A DNA stretch of 29,124 nucleotides, taken from NCBI GenBank assembly GCA_004558955.1, contig SFZC01000040.1, positions 1 to 29,124 on the forward strand. Reading direction: 5' to 3'. Shown one piece after another: positions 15,003 through 23,260 of this stretch (position 1 is its first letter; every line of letters begins with the position of its first letter). Origin of the DNA: a bacterium. GTDB lineage: Bacteria; Cyanobacteriota; Vampirovibrionia; Gastranaerophilales; Gastranaerophilaceae. Position numbers and translations under genes: made by a program. The notes beneath the pieces were generated by a model. That model was not told where the DNA came from. It ran no database searches and was given only the letters and a program-made list of their open reading frames with translations.

Positions 15003-16208
15003 ATGGAAAAGATAATTTATCTTGATAATAACGCAACTACAAAAGTTGATGAACGAGTTTTGGAAGCTATGATGCCATATTTTAAAGAAGAATATGCAAA
15101 CCCTTCCAGCATGTATAATTTCAGCAAGAAATCTTCTAATGCGATAAAAGAAGCTCGAGTAAAAATCAGAGATTTTGTAAACGCAAAAGATGAGAAGGAA
15201 ATTATTTTCACTTCTTGTGGTTCAGAAAGTGCAAATACCGCAATTCGTGGGGTGTTAAATTATAACAAGAATAAAAAACACATAATCACAACCAAAGTTG
15301 AACACCCTTGCGTTTTAAATTTGTACAAGCAACTTGAAAAACAAGGTTACAGAGTTGATTATATCGGCGTAAATTCTATCGGTGAACTTGATTTGGAAGA
15401 ATTGAACCAAGCCGTTGATGAAGATACAGCGTTGGTTTCCGTTATGTGGGCTAACAACGAAACAGGTGTTATCAATCCGATTGGTAAAATTTCCGAAATT
15501 ATCAAATCTAAAAATAAAGATACAAAATTGTACGTTGATGCCGTTCAGGTAGCGGGTAAAATTCCTATTGATGTACAAACAAACGGTGTTGATTTACTTG
15601 GTATTTCGGGACATAAATTCCACGCTCCGAAAGGTATTGGTGCTTTGTATGTAAATTCAAAAACCATGATTACTCCGTTAATCATCGGTGGGCATCAAGA
15701 ACGTGGCAAACGTGCTGGAACTGAAAATACTCCGTACATTGTCGGTATCGGTAAGGCCGCTGAACTTGCTGCCGACGGTTTAATTTATGAACAAACCGAA
15801 ATTAAGCGTTTGCGTGATAAATTGGAAACAAATATTTTGAATCGAATTTATAATGCAAGACTAAATACAGGTATTACAAACCGTGTTCCAAACACTACAA
15901 ATATCGGTTTTGAATACATTGAAGGCGAATTGATTTTACTTCACTTGTCTGATATAGGAATTTGTGCTTCTTCAGGTTCTGCTTGTACTTCAGGTTCTCT
16001 AGAACCAAGCCATGTCTTAAGAGCAATGAATGTTCCGTTTACTGCAATTCATGGTAGTATTCGTTGGAGTTTGAGCAGATTTACAACTGAGGAAGAAATT
16101 GATTATGTAATTGACAAACTTCCGGGAATTATTGAAAAAGTTACTTCAATTTCTCCATATCAAAAAGAACTTGAAGCTTTGAAGGTTTTGAAGTCAAAAA
16201 GTTGCTAA
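15003..16208 (+). CDS. nifS: Cysteine desulfurase (NifS/IscS class)
   Basis: This 401-residue PLP enzyme turns cysteine into alanine and an enzyme-bound persulfide for cluster assembly on NifU. It shows YLDNNATT at 6-13, cofactor-stacking His101 (VEHPCV), WANNETG (149-155), Asp179 (YVDAVQ), the Schiff-base Lys205 (SGHKFHAPKG) and the active Cys328 in the loop ASSGSACTSGS of class I desulfurases. The length is typical. GAGG lies at the end of nifU, giving coupled translation. A terminator follows at 16231-16266, so nifU-nifS is a two-gene operon. Confidence 0.95.
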   Translation: MEKIIYLDNNATTKVDERVLEAMMPYFKEEYANPSSMYNFSKKSSNAIKEARVKIRDFVNAKDEKEIIFTSCGSESANTAIRGVLNYNKNKKHIITTKVEHPCVLNLYKQLEKQGYRVDYIGVNSIGELDLEELNQAVDEDTALVSVMWANNETGVINPIGKISEIIKSKNKDTKLYVDAVQVAGKIPIDVQTNGVDLLGISGHKFHAPKGIGALYVNSKTMITPLIIGGHQERGKRAGTENTPYIVGIGKAAELAADGLIYEQTEIKRLRDKLETNILNRIYNARLNTGITNRVPNTTNIGFEYIEGELILLHLSDIGICASSGSACTSGSLEPSHVLRAMNVPFTAIHGSIRWSLSRFTTEEEIDYVIDKLPGIIEKVTSISPYQKELEALKVLKSKSC

Positions 16209-16230
16209 AAAGATAGATAATAATACAGCC

Positions 16231-16266
16231 AAAAAGACGAATTTTTAAATGAAAGTTCGTCTTTTT
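16231..16266 (+). terminator. Terminator of the nifU-nifS operon
   Basis: AAAAAGACGAA (16231-16241) and TTCGTCTTTTT (16256-16266) with a 14-base loop, followed by more T. Confidence 0.88.
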
Positions 16267-16434
16267 TATTTTATAAAATATCACTCGGGGCAAGACTTTT
16301 GGGTGAAAATTTTTAAAACCTTGAACTTTTGTCTTACGAATAGATATTTATAAATCATGATTTCAAAATGACTTATAAGAAGAATAGAATTAAATACTAA
16401 AAATTTTTATTCTGACTCTAAGGAGTTTGATATT

Positions 16435-17397
16435 ATGAAAAAATTTATTTTACTTTTATTTGTACTAATAAACTGTCAAATAGTTTGGGCAGTATCAAAC
16501 ACACAGATTTTGGACAAAATTGAAAATTCTCTATACGGCTACACATATTCAACCGATTCTGAAACTTCAAGATTGAACAGGCTTGAAGAGAAAGTTTACG
16601 GTAAAACTTCAAGCGGAAATTTTCAAAATCGTATTGCTAAATTACAAAAGGATATTTCTGCTGACCAAATAGGTAAGGAAATAGAACCGAAAGAAGATAC
16701 TTTTGCGAACCCTGAAGACAGTTGGGTGTTTTCAAAAGAACCCGTAGAAGCTAGCAAAATGGACTATCCTGCGGTTGATGAACTTGAAAAAATAGTATTT
16801 AATAAAGAAAATAAAACTGAAAATCTTAATTCAAGGCTCTCAAAACTTGAAACAAAAACCTTCGGCAAGACTTATGAAAATGACGAGTTATCGATTCGTG
16901 TAGATAGGTTGAAGGCTGAGATTAAGCCGAAAAAGCCTGTGGTTGCCGAAAAAACGCAAAATACTTTTACAGATAATTATCATTTGGATTCTTATGGGGC
17001 AGACGCTTTTGATTATACAGGTTTTAACAATAGAATGGGCAGTCGTCAAAATTATTCGTCAAACAATTATTCTTCTGATATTGATGACTTTGACGGGTAT
17101 GCTCCAAATGTATTTAAACCTGCAAAACAGTTGAATATCTCAGCAATAGAAAAGGCTTTGTATAAGCAAAAATACGAAAACGAGCCGATGGACAAGCGAC
17201 TTTCCAGAGTTGAAATGAGCGTGTTTGGGACAGAATTTAGTCAAGATAGCGAAAGTGAACGTTTGAATAGGCTATCAAGTGCAATCAATGCTCAAAAATC
17301 AGCGAGAAAATACGATAGCAACAAGTTCAGCCAAAACATGGCAACCGCCTTTCAAATCGGAACATTGATTCTTATGGTACTTGCTTGTATTTTGTAG
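16435..17397 (+). CDS. Exported membrane-anchored protein with six YG...RLxRLE repeats
   Basis: This 320-residue protein has a signal peptide (MKKFILLLFVLINCQIVWA, cut near 19-20), so the rest is outside the cytoplasm, and a final hydrophobic stretch (about 302-320) that may anchor it. Between these lie six degenerate ~22-residue units of the type L/IE-x-x-h-Y/F-G-x(9-11)-RLxRLE: 29-51, 50-71, 117-139, 138-160, 238-260 and 259-281. They form three back-to-back pairs in which the last Glu of one unit starts the next. Acidic, Asn/Tyr/Ser-rich linkers (about 165-230) separate pairs. Similar repeats occur in cyanobacterial-type exported proteins of unknown role, from memory. AAGGAG precedes the ATG. 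A candidate promoter is TTGAAC (16321) with TATTTA (16345). It converges with the AsmA-like gene, two bases apart. Confidence 0.75.
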   Translation: MKKFILLLFVLINCQIVWAVSNTQILDKIENSLYGYTYSTDSETSRLNRLEEKVYGKTSSGNFQNRIAKLQKDISADQIGKEIEPKEDTFANPEDSWVFSKEPVEASKMDYPAVDELEKIVFNKENKTENLNSRLSKLETKTFGKTYENDELSIRVDRLKAEIKPKKPVVAEKTQNTFTDNYHLDSYGADAFDYTGFNNRMGSRQNYSSNNYSSDIDDFDGYAPNVFKPAKQLNISAIEKALYKQKYENEPMDKRLSRVEMSVFGTEFSQDSESERLNRLSSAINAQKSARKYDSNKFSQNMATAFQIGTLILMVLACIL

Positions 17398-17399
17398 TC

Positions 17400-20300
17400 T
17401 TATTCTGCCGTTGCCGGTTCTTCGGTTGTTGTTGAAGCCGAAGTACTTGACGTTGACGTGCTTGTAGAAGGTTTTGCAATAGAATTAATTATGGCATTAT
17501 GCAAAAGATTTTTCAAATTTTCTGAAGTTTGCTTAGCATTTTCTTTTGTATTTGCCAAATTCTCTTTTGTTTGAGTAACAGACTTTTTCACCGTTTGCAC
17601 TTTGTTTTTCTGATTTTGTATGATGTTATTTACGTTGTTTTTCATCGTTGCAACGTCAGCTTTGGTATTTTCAACTTTTGTTTTTACATTTTCTTTGACT
17701 GTATCTTTTGCGTTTTTCAAATCTTGTTTCAGATTGATATCAGAACTTTCGCCCGTTGAAGCAAGCCATTTGAAGTATCTTACAGACGAAGCTGCTCCGA
17801 CAACACCCGAATATGAAACCTTAAAGTCTTTATATGTTGTACTTCCGCTTGATAGTGCAGGAATTTTTGTAAGGTCCTCCGTGTTCGGATTTGAGGTCAA
17901 CTGATTCCAAACAGTTGCGGTCATTGAACCGAGTTTCGGAATTGAAGATAAAAGTTTTTCCACCGACAAATCACCAATTACACCGAGCATTGAAACAACT
18001 TTTGAATCCAATCTTCCGAGTATAATCATATTTGCCGTATTTTGCAAAATGTAGTAAGAACCTGTCGCATAGTATGACATCAAAGGTCCTGAAACAATGA
18101 TTTTTGACAAATTCGCAGTTCCGCTGTTAAGTGTTATTTCGCCTGTTATGGCTTTAAATTTATCTGTTTCTTGCAATGCTGAAAGTGTTGATAGACTTGA
18201 AATCGCGGCTTTTAGAATTGAATTTGAAGTTATGTTTTGAGCTGCCACAAGGTTTTCCAATCGACCGATACCGACAAATCTTCCGTTTTGAATATCAAAA
18301 TTTATATTTCCCTTCATTGATTTTATAATATCTATGTCCGTCAAACCCTGCATTCCTAGTTTTGCAGTAAAATTCATTGTCCCCGTCAAAGCATCTTTTA
18401 TGCCGACAGCTCCGTAAATTGCGTTTGAAGCGTTCAAGCCTTGTGCCACGATGTCTAAACCTGTTTTAAAACTGTTTATTTCATAAGACAATTTTCCTTT
18501 TATGTTGCCGTCAAAGGCTTTTGCCGTAATATCAGACAGTGTAAAGACATTGTAATCTTTTAGTGAAATTTTGCCCGAAGCCTCTTCTGCAATCAATCCG
18601 CCCGCTTTGACTTTTTTTGCATAAGCGTTGCCGTTTAGAATTTCACCCGACAAATCCGCTCTCAAATCTGTGATTGCAAAATCAACGTCTTTCATTGAAA
18701 TATCAGGAATTGAAACACTACCTTTGATGGTCGGTTTGTTTGGAGTTCCGCCGACAGTAACGGCACCGTTAGCGGAAATATTTGAATTATTAACTCCCCA
18801 GATAGGGAAAGACAAAGTTTCAGGAACGCTTAATTCAATGTTTAATTTTGGTTGTGTGTATAATTTTGAAACGTTACCGCTAAGTTTGACAAGTAAATTG
18901 TTCCCTTCGTAAATTCCTGACGGAATAATGTTCAATGTATCGCCGAGTAATTCAAAGTTAGCCTTAATTTTTGTTTTTTTGTTTTTCAATTTATCAATAT
19001 CAACAAAAGAAACATAATTATCTTTGTCTGCATATGCTGAGAATCTGAGGTTTTGCACTTTTGAATTACCTGTTACATCTATCGAGATTGGTACGCTTCC
19101 TTTAGAAATTATCAGGTTTGCGAATTCTTTTGGTAACAACGCAATTATATCTGCACTTTGAATTTTACCTTTAGCAAGAATATTTATAGCAGGTTTGTCT
19201 GTTGCATAGTCTTCAACTCCGCCCGTTATGTCGATTTTGGAATTGTTCAACAGCATATAGGCTTTGTTGATTGTTATATCTTTGTTATCCATTTGGATGC
19301 AGGTATCAGGAATTTTCACAGATACTGCTTCGTTATTTGCAACCAATCCGAACAAATCAATGTCACCCAGCAAGGCTTTTCCGTCATAAGCAGCATTAAC
19401 CGATAATTTAGACAGGTTAACGTGCGTTGCGGAAGGCTTATTATAAATTTCTAAACCTTCCAAAATTGAAGTCAATTCCGGTTTTAGAGTGATTAAAGTT
19501 CCTTTAATCAATGCATTAAGAGAGATTACACCGCTAGTGATATCGTTATCTTTCAACATGCCAGCTTGTCCGACTGCTGCAAGTAAACCTTTTACGGACA
19601 ATTTTTCTGCTACGATTTTTAAGTCTGTTGTGGCGTCCTGACTGATTGTTCCCGTCAAGGTCAGCGGGTGATTAAAGATTGAAAAGCCCGCATGTTTGAT
19701 ATTTATTCCGTTGTCAAAATTTATGTCTGCCGTAATTTTGTCAACAAGTACATTATACAAACCGTATTTGAATTTTGAAGGTAAAATTTTTAAATAACCG
19801 TTTGAGGAAACTTTTTTCATATCTGAAGTTACGTTGAAATCCGCATCAATTCCGCCTGTAGCACTCAAGGTGTCAAAATCATTGATATTAAAGGATTTTG
19901 CCAAACTGTCCACCAAATTGATTAAATTCATGAATTTTGCATTTGAACGCAATGTCATATCAATGTAAGGTTTGTGACCTGTTTTCAGGCTTCCGATAAT
20001 CTGAGTCTTTTCATTCTCATCGGACGATGAGAACAAAATAGAATCAATATTTGTATTGTTTCCTTTAAATTTGAGATTGATGTAACTTTCAGGCAATTTT
20101 TTACCGTCCACCGCTACAGACAAGGCTTGAACATCAATTAAACCTTTAAAAGCAGGATTTTTTAATGTTCCTTTTACCGTTAAATCTGTTTTTATGTCCG
20201 CTGTAAATTTGTTTGTATCAATAGATTTTAAAATATCTAAAACATTGAATTGCGGAGCGGTTGATTTTTGTGAGGTTTGAGTTTCCTTTCCTTCATCAAC

Positions 20301-21014
20301 TATCACATTTTCGGGGAAAATAAGGTCGTTAAGTTTGAGGTTTGGCATTATTTTGTTGAAAACTTTGATATCGTAATTAGATATCAAAACTTCGTCAAAA
20401 AACACTTTCCCGTCAGTTTTAAGCTTAACTTTTTTATCCAAAATAAAATCTGTTATTTTCAGATTTTCACCGATTAATGAGTACTTTTTAGAAGTCATTA
20501 AATCGACTGCTGATAAGTTATATTTGTCGATTTTTACATTAGGTAATTTGTTGGATAATTTTAATCCAAAAGGCAAAGTAAAGGTTTCTTTGACGGGTTC
20601 TTCGTTTTGCGGAAAGTAGTCAGCAACCAGCAAAGAACCATCTTTTTTTATGTCCAAATTTGCTGAAATATTTTTGGCATAAATCTTACCTAATTGAATT
20701 TTTCTAATCAAAATCGGTAATAATTCAAGGTTTCCGCCAATATTGTCGGCTTCAAATACTTTACTTTCGTTTGACGGAATTTGTAAGGTTATATTTTTCG
20801 CCTTAACTCCGACTGCTAAATTCCACGAGGTGGTAAAAGACAAATCTTTTAATGTCATTTCCAACCCTGTTGATTTTTTGACAAGCTCGGTTATTATTCC
20901 TTCTTGACGTCTTAAAATCGGTGTCACGACAAGTGGTGATAATAGAAAAAATGCGTACAAACCAAGTGTAATAATTAAAACAAAAGATAAAATTTTCTTT
21001 GTCTTTTTATTCAT
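17400..21014 (-). CDS. AsmA/TamB-like envelope protein
   Basis: This 1204-residue protein starts with a cytoplasmic basic tail and one membrane helix (about 9-31), then a region typical of AsmA family starts (VVTPILRRQEGIITELVKKS, then LTLKDLSF-like segments). A very long beta-rich body of repeating short strands follows, including the family-like MKGNINFDIQNGRFVGIGRL region. Members such as AsmA, YhdP and TamB are anchored in the inner membrane and form long hydrophobic grooves that carry lipids towards the outer membrane. The last ~110 residues differ: a Lys/Asn/Thr-rich coiled coil (DLKNAKDTVKENVKTKVENT on) and a Ser/Thr tail. GAGG precedes the ATG. The start is 47 bases after cca stops, so it is the last gene of the rqcH operon. 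It indicates a two-membrane envelope. Confidence 0.82.
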   Translation of the reverse strand: MNKKTKKILSFVLIITLGLYAFFLLSPLVVTPILRRQEGIITELVKKSTGLEMTLKDLSFTTSWNLAVGVKAKNITLQIPSNESKVFEADNIGGNLELLPILIRKIQLGKIYAKNISANLDIKKDGSLLVADYFPQNEEPVKETFTLPFGLKLSNKLPNVKIDKYNLSAVDLMTSKKYSLIGENLKITDFILDKKVKLKTDGKVFFDEVLISNYDIKVFNKIMPNLKLNDLIFPENVIVDEGKETQTSQKSTAPQFNVLDILKSIDTNKFTADIKTDLTVKGTLKNPAFKGLIDVQALSVAVDGKKLPESYINLKFKGNNTNIDSILFSSSDENEKTQIIGSLKTGHKPYIDMTLRSNAKFMNLINLVDSLAKSFNINDFDTLSATGGIDADFNVTSDMKKVSSNGYLKILPSKFKYGLYNVLVDKITADINFDNGINIKHAGFSIFNHPLTLTGTISQDATTDLKIVAEKLSVKGLLAAVGQAGMLKDNDITSGVISLNALIKGTLITLKPELTSILEGLEIYNKPSATHVNLSKLSVNAAYDGKALLGDIDLFGLVANNEAVSVKIPDTCIQMDNKDITINKAYMLLNNSKIDITGGVEDYATDKPAINILAKGKIQSADIIALLPKEFANLIISKGSVPISIDVTGNSKVQNLRFSAYADKDNYVSFVDIDKLKNKKTKIKANFELLGDTLNIIPSGIYEGNNLLVKLSGNVSKLYTQPKLNIELSVPETLSFPIWGVNNSNISANGAVTVGGTPNKPTIKGSVSIPDISMKDVDFAITDLRADLSGEILNGNAYAKKVKAGGLIAEEASGKISLKDYNVFTLSDITAKAFDGNIKGKLSYEINSFKTGLDIVAQGLNASNAIYGAVGIKDALTGTMNFTAKLGMQGLTDIDIIKSMKGNINFDIQNGRFVGIGRLENLVAAQNITSNSILKAAISSLSTLSALQETDKFKAITGEITLNSGTANLSKIIVSGPLMSYYATGSYYILQNTANMIILGRLDSKVVSMLGVIGDLSVEKLLSSIPKLGSMTATVWNQLTSNPNTEDLTKIPALSSGSTTYKDFKVSYSGVVGAASSVRYFKWLASTGESSDINLKQDLKNAKDTVKENVKTKVENTKADVATMKNNVNNIIQNQKNKVQTVKKSVTQTKENLANTKENAKQTSENLKNLLHNAIINSIAKPSTSTSTSSTSASTTTEEPATAE

Positions 21015-21061
21015 TTCCCTAACCTCAAATTAAATATAGTTAAATTCTAGCACAAAAACGA

Positions 21062-22483
21062 TTATAAATTTTCAAGATTTAAATCTTTTACAAAGTTAAT
21101 AGCTTCGTCTTTTGTTTGAATATCGCCTGAAATTTGTGCTTCGTGCAGGCTTTGCAAAACTTTGCCTAAAATCGGTGAAGGTTTTATCTTCAAAATTTTT
21201 ATAACCTCGTTACCGTTCAACAGTTTAGGTAATGGTTTTAGGTCTTTTTTCGCCTCAATGCAAAATTCAAGAAGTCTGTTTAGTGCGGAAATATTTTCTT
21301 CAACGATTTCCTTTGTAATCTCCGGTCCTTGAGCCGATAGTCTGTCAGCCTGAGCAATTATAATATTATCTATCGCCTTGTCTTCCGATTTTCTCAGATA
21401 TCTCATCATAATTTTTTCATTTACGACAGGTGCAGACACAACTGCTGTCGGATACATGTGTTTTTTTATAATATATGAAATGTATTCGATTTGTTTGTTT
21501 GAAAAACATAGTTTTTTTAGTATCGGAACGCACTCTTTTGCACCGACTGAATCGTGCTTAATAAATCGATGACGTCCGGTTTCAGCTTCAATCGTCCAAG
21601 TTGAAGGTTTGCCGATATCGTGCATAAAAGTTGCAAGTTTGAGGTGCGCAATACGAGAAAATCCGCCAAAATCTACTTTATCAAGGTGTTCTTTAACTTC
21701 GTCCGTTGCTTTTTCGTATAAAAGTTGAACTTGTTTTACCGATTCTATGCTGTGCATAAATAAGTCTAAGTGGTGATGCTCGTTTGGCGGAACTTTTTTA
21801 ACCTCGTGCATTATCGGAAAAAGAAGTTCCAGCAATCCGCATTTGTCCATTGCTAAAAGGCTTTCTGCACAATATTTCCCGTCAAAAAGTTTCATCAATT
21901 CATATTCGATTCGTTCTTTTGCAGTGGTAGCAATCAATTTTGCGTGAGTTTTGGCGATATTCATTAAACTTTCGCTCAATTCAAACCCTAAAACAGAGTA
22001 AAAACGGAAAATCCTGAGTAATCGTAACGGGTCATCCACAAAATTTTCCTCTTTAATTTCTCGCAAAATTTTGTTTTCTAAATCCTTGACATAAGATTTG
22101 CAAAATTCTGGAATTTCGCAAGTTTTTATATTAACCGCAATCGCATTGACGGTTAAATCTCGTCTTTTTATGTCCTGTTCAAAATTTCCGCCTACGGGAT
22201 TAGTTATATCCAAATAATTTATTTTATCTGGCAATATGACACGGTAAATTTTATTTTCTTCATCCAGTGGAATAAATTTGCCGTTGAAAAATTCTGTGAT
22301 TTTCAGTGAAAAATCTCGTGCCTCAGTATCTGTGACAACTAAATCTCTATCGAGTGACAACTTGCCCAATATTGAATCTCTTACTGTACCGCCTACAAGA
22401 TAAATTTCGTTGTCAAAAAAACTCGAAATGTTATTTAAAACTTCGTCATTTTTTATACTATTTGTTAAAATTTGAATATTCAT
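21062..22483 (-). CDS. cca: CCA-adding tRNA nucleotidyltransferase / poly(A) polymerase family, with HD domain
   Basis: Class II nucleotidyltransferase of 473 residues. LVGGTVRDSILG (29-40) and the metal-binding pair in LDRDLVV (Asp45, Asp47) form the head; RRDLTVNA (107-114) and DDPLRLLRIFRF (150-161) are the ribose- and neck-domain motifs. An HD domain follows (HLKLATFMHDIGKP, His288 Asp289). The enzyme adds or repairs the 3' CCA of tRNA; bacteria with split CC- and A-adding enzymes have near-identical proteins, and a poly(A) polymerase is also possible. AGGAA precedes the ATG. The first 26 bases overlap the end of rsmE, so the two are translationally linked. Confidence 0.88.
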   Translation of the reverse strand: MNIQILTNSIKNDEVLNNISSFFDNEIYLVGGTVRDSILGKLSLDRDLVVTDTEARDFSLKITEFFNGKFIPLDEENKIYRVILPDKINYLDITNPVGGNFEQDIKRRDLTVNAIAVNIKTCEIPEFCKSYVKDLENKILREIKEENFVDDPLRLLRIFRFYSVLGFELSESLMNIAKTHAKLIATTAKERIEYELMKLFDGKYCAESLLAMDKCGLLELLFPIMHEVKKVPPNEHHHLDLFMHSIESVKQVQLLYEKATDEVKEHLDKVDFGGFSRIAHLKLATFMHDIGKPSTWTIEAETGRHRFIKHDSVGAKECVPILKKLCFSNKQIEYISYIIKKHMYPTAVVSAPVVNEKIMMRYLRKSEDKAIDNIIIAQADRLSAQGPEITKEIVEENISALNRLLEFCIEAKKDLKPLPKLLNGNEVIKILKIKPSPILGKVLQSLHEAQISGDIQTKDEAINFVKDLNLENL

Positions 22484-23201
22484 AAATTATATTTCCTAAT
22501 CCGACAACTACTGCAGTTTCAGCCCTTAAAATCAAAGTCCCGAGAGTTAACATTTCAAGCCCGTTTGTCTTGAAATATTCAAACTCTTTATCAGAAAATC
22601 CGCCCTCAGGTCCTATTATGACAAGCACTTTGTCACCCTGTTTTATCGGAGATATTTTGAAATTGTCACGAATTGTTTTGTTTGCTATTCTTTCGCAAAA
22701 AACTATTATTTTGTCGTACTTTTCAGCGTTTATCAAATCTTTTATTGTAGTCAACTCTTCACATTTCGGAATTTCTGCTCGTTCACATTGTTTTGATGAT
22801 TCATACATTATTCGTTGCCATTTCGGAATTTTCTTTTCAATAACCGAGCGTTTAACCGAACAATAGTCCGTAAAAACCGGTATAACTCGATTTATTCCGA
22901 GTTCTGTCGCTTTTTCAATAATAAAACTTTGCCCGTCATTATTTAGAGGACTTTGTGCCAAGTCTAAAGTAAAATCAAGACTTCTTGCCGAAGGGTACGA
23001 TTTTTCTATTTTAGCGAAGATTTCATTATTGGTAATTTCTGTAATAAAAGTTTCGTATTGGATTTTATTTTCATCAATCAAGAGTAATTTTTCACCCGCT
23101 CTTGCTCGCATTGCACGAGCAATGTGAGTATAATTTTCTTTGTCTGAAATTGTTATATTTTTCTCTTGTATTTGATTAGAATTAATAAAAAAATGTGGCA
23201 T
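22458..23201 (-). CDS. rsmE: 16S rRNA (uracil1498-N3)-methyltransferase
   Basis: This 247-residue protein has a PUA-like front (MPHFFINSNQ, then HIARAMRARAGEKLLLID) and a SPOUT (trefoil knot) domain with the RsmE motifs EKATELG (97-103), SSKQCERAEIP (136-146), IGPEGGFSDKE (196-206) and LGTLILRAETA (220-230). It methylates U1498 of 16S rRNA in the assembled small subunit. I use the ATG at 23201, which has AGGAG 9 bases upstream; the frame stays open to a GTG at 23234 without a ribosome site. It lies 59 bases downstream of rqcH and overlaps cca. Confidence 0.95.
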   Translation of the reverse strand: MPHFFINSNQIQEKNITISDKENYTHIARAMRARAGEKLLLIDENKIQYETFITEITNNEIFAKIEKSYPSARSLDFTLDLAQSPLNNDGQSFIIEKATELGINRVIPVFTDYCSVKRSVIEKKIPKWQRIMYESSKQCERAEIPKCEELTTIKDLINAEKYDKIIVFCERIANKTIRDNFKISPIKQGDKVLVIIGPEGGFSDKEFEYFKTNGLEMLTLGTLILRAETAVVVGLGNIIYEYSNFNK

Positions 23202-23260
23202 AATCCCTTGCTCCTGTTTCAAATATCTTACCACAAAATAAGCATTTGCCGTTTTTTATA

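Noticed and set aside
14147..16208. Evidence for nitrogen fixation
   Set aside because: NifU and NifS alone serve general Fe-S assembly in many bacteria; no nitrogenase or nif regulator is seen.
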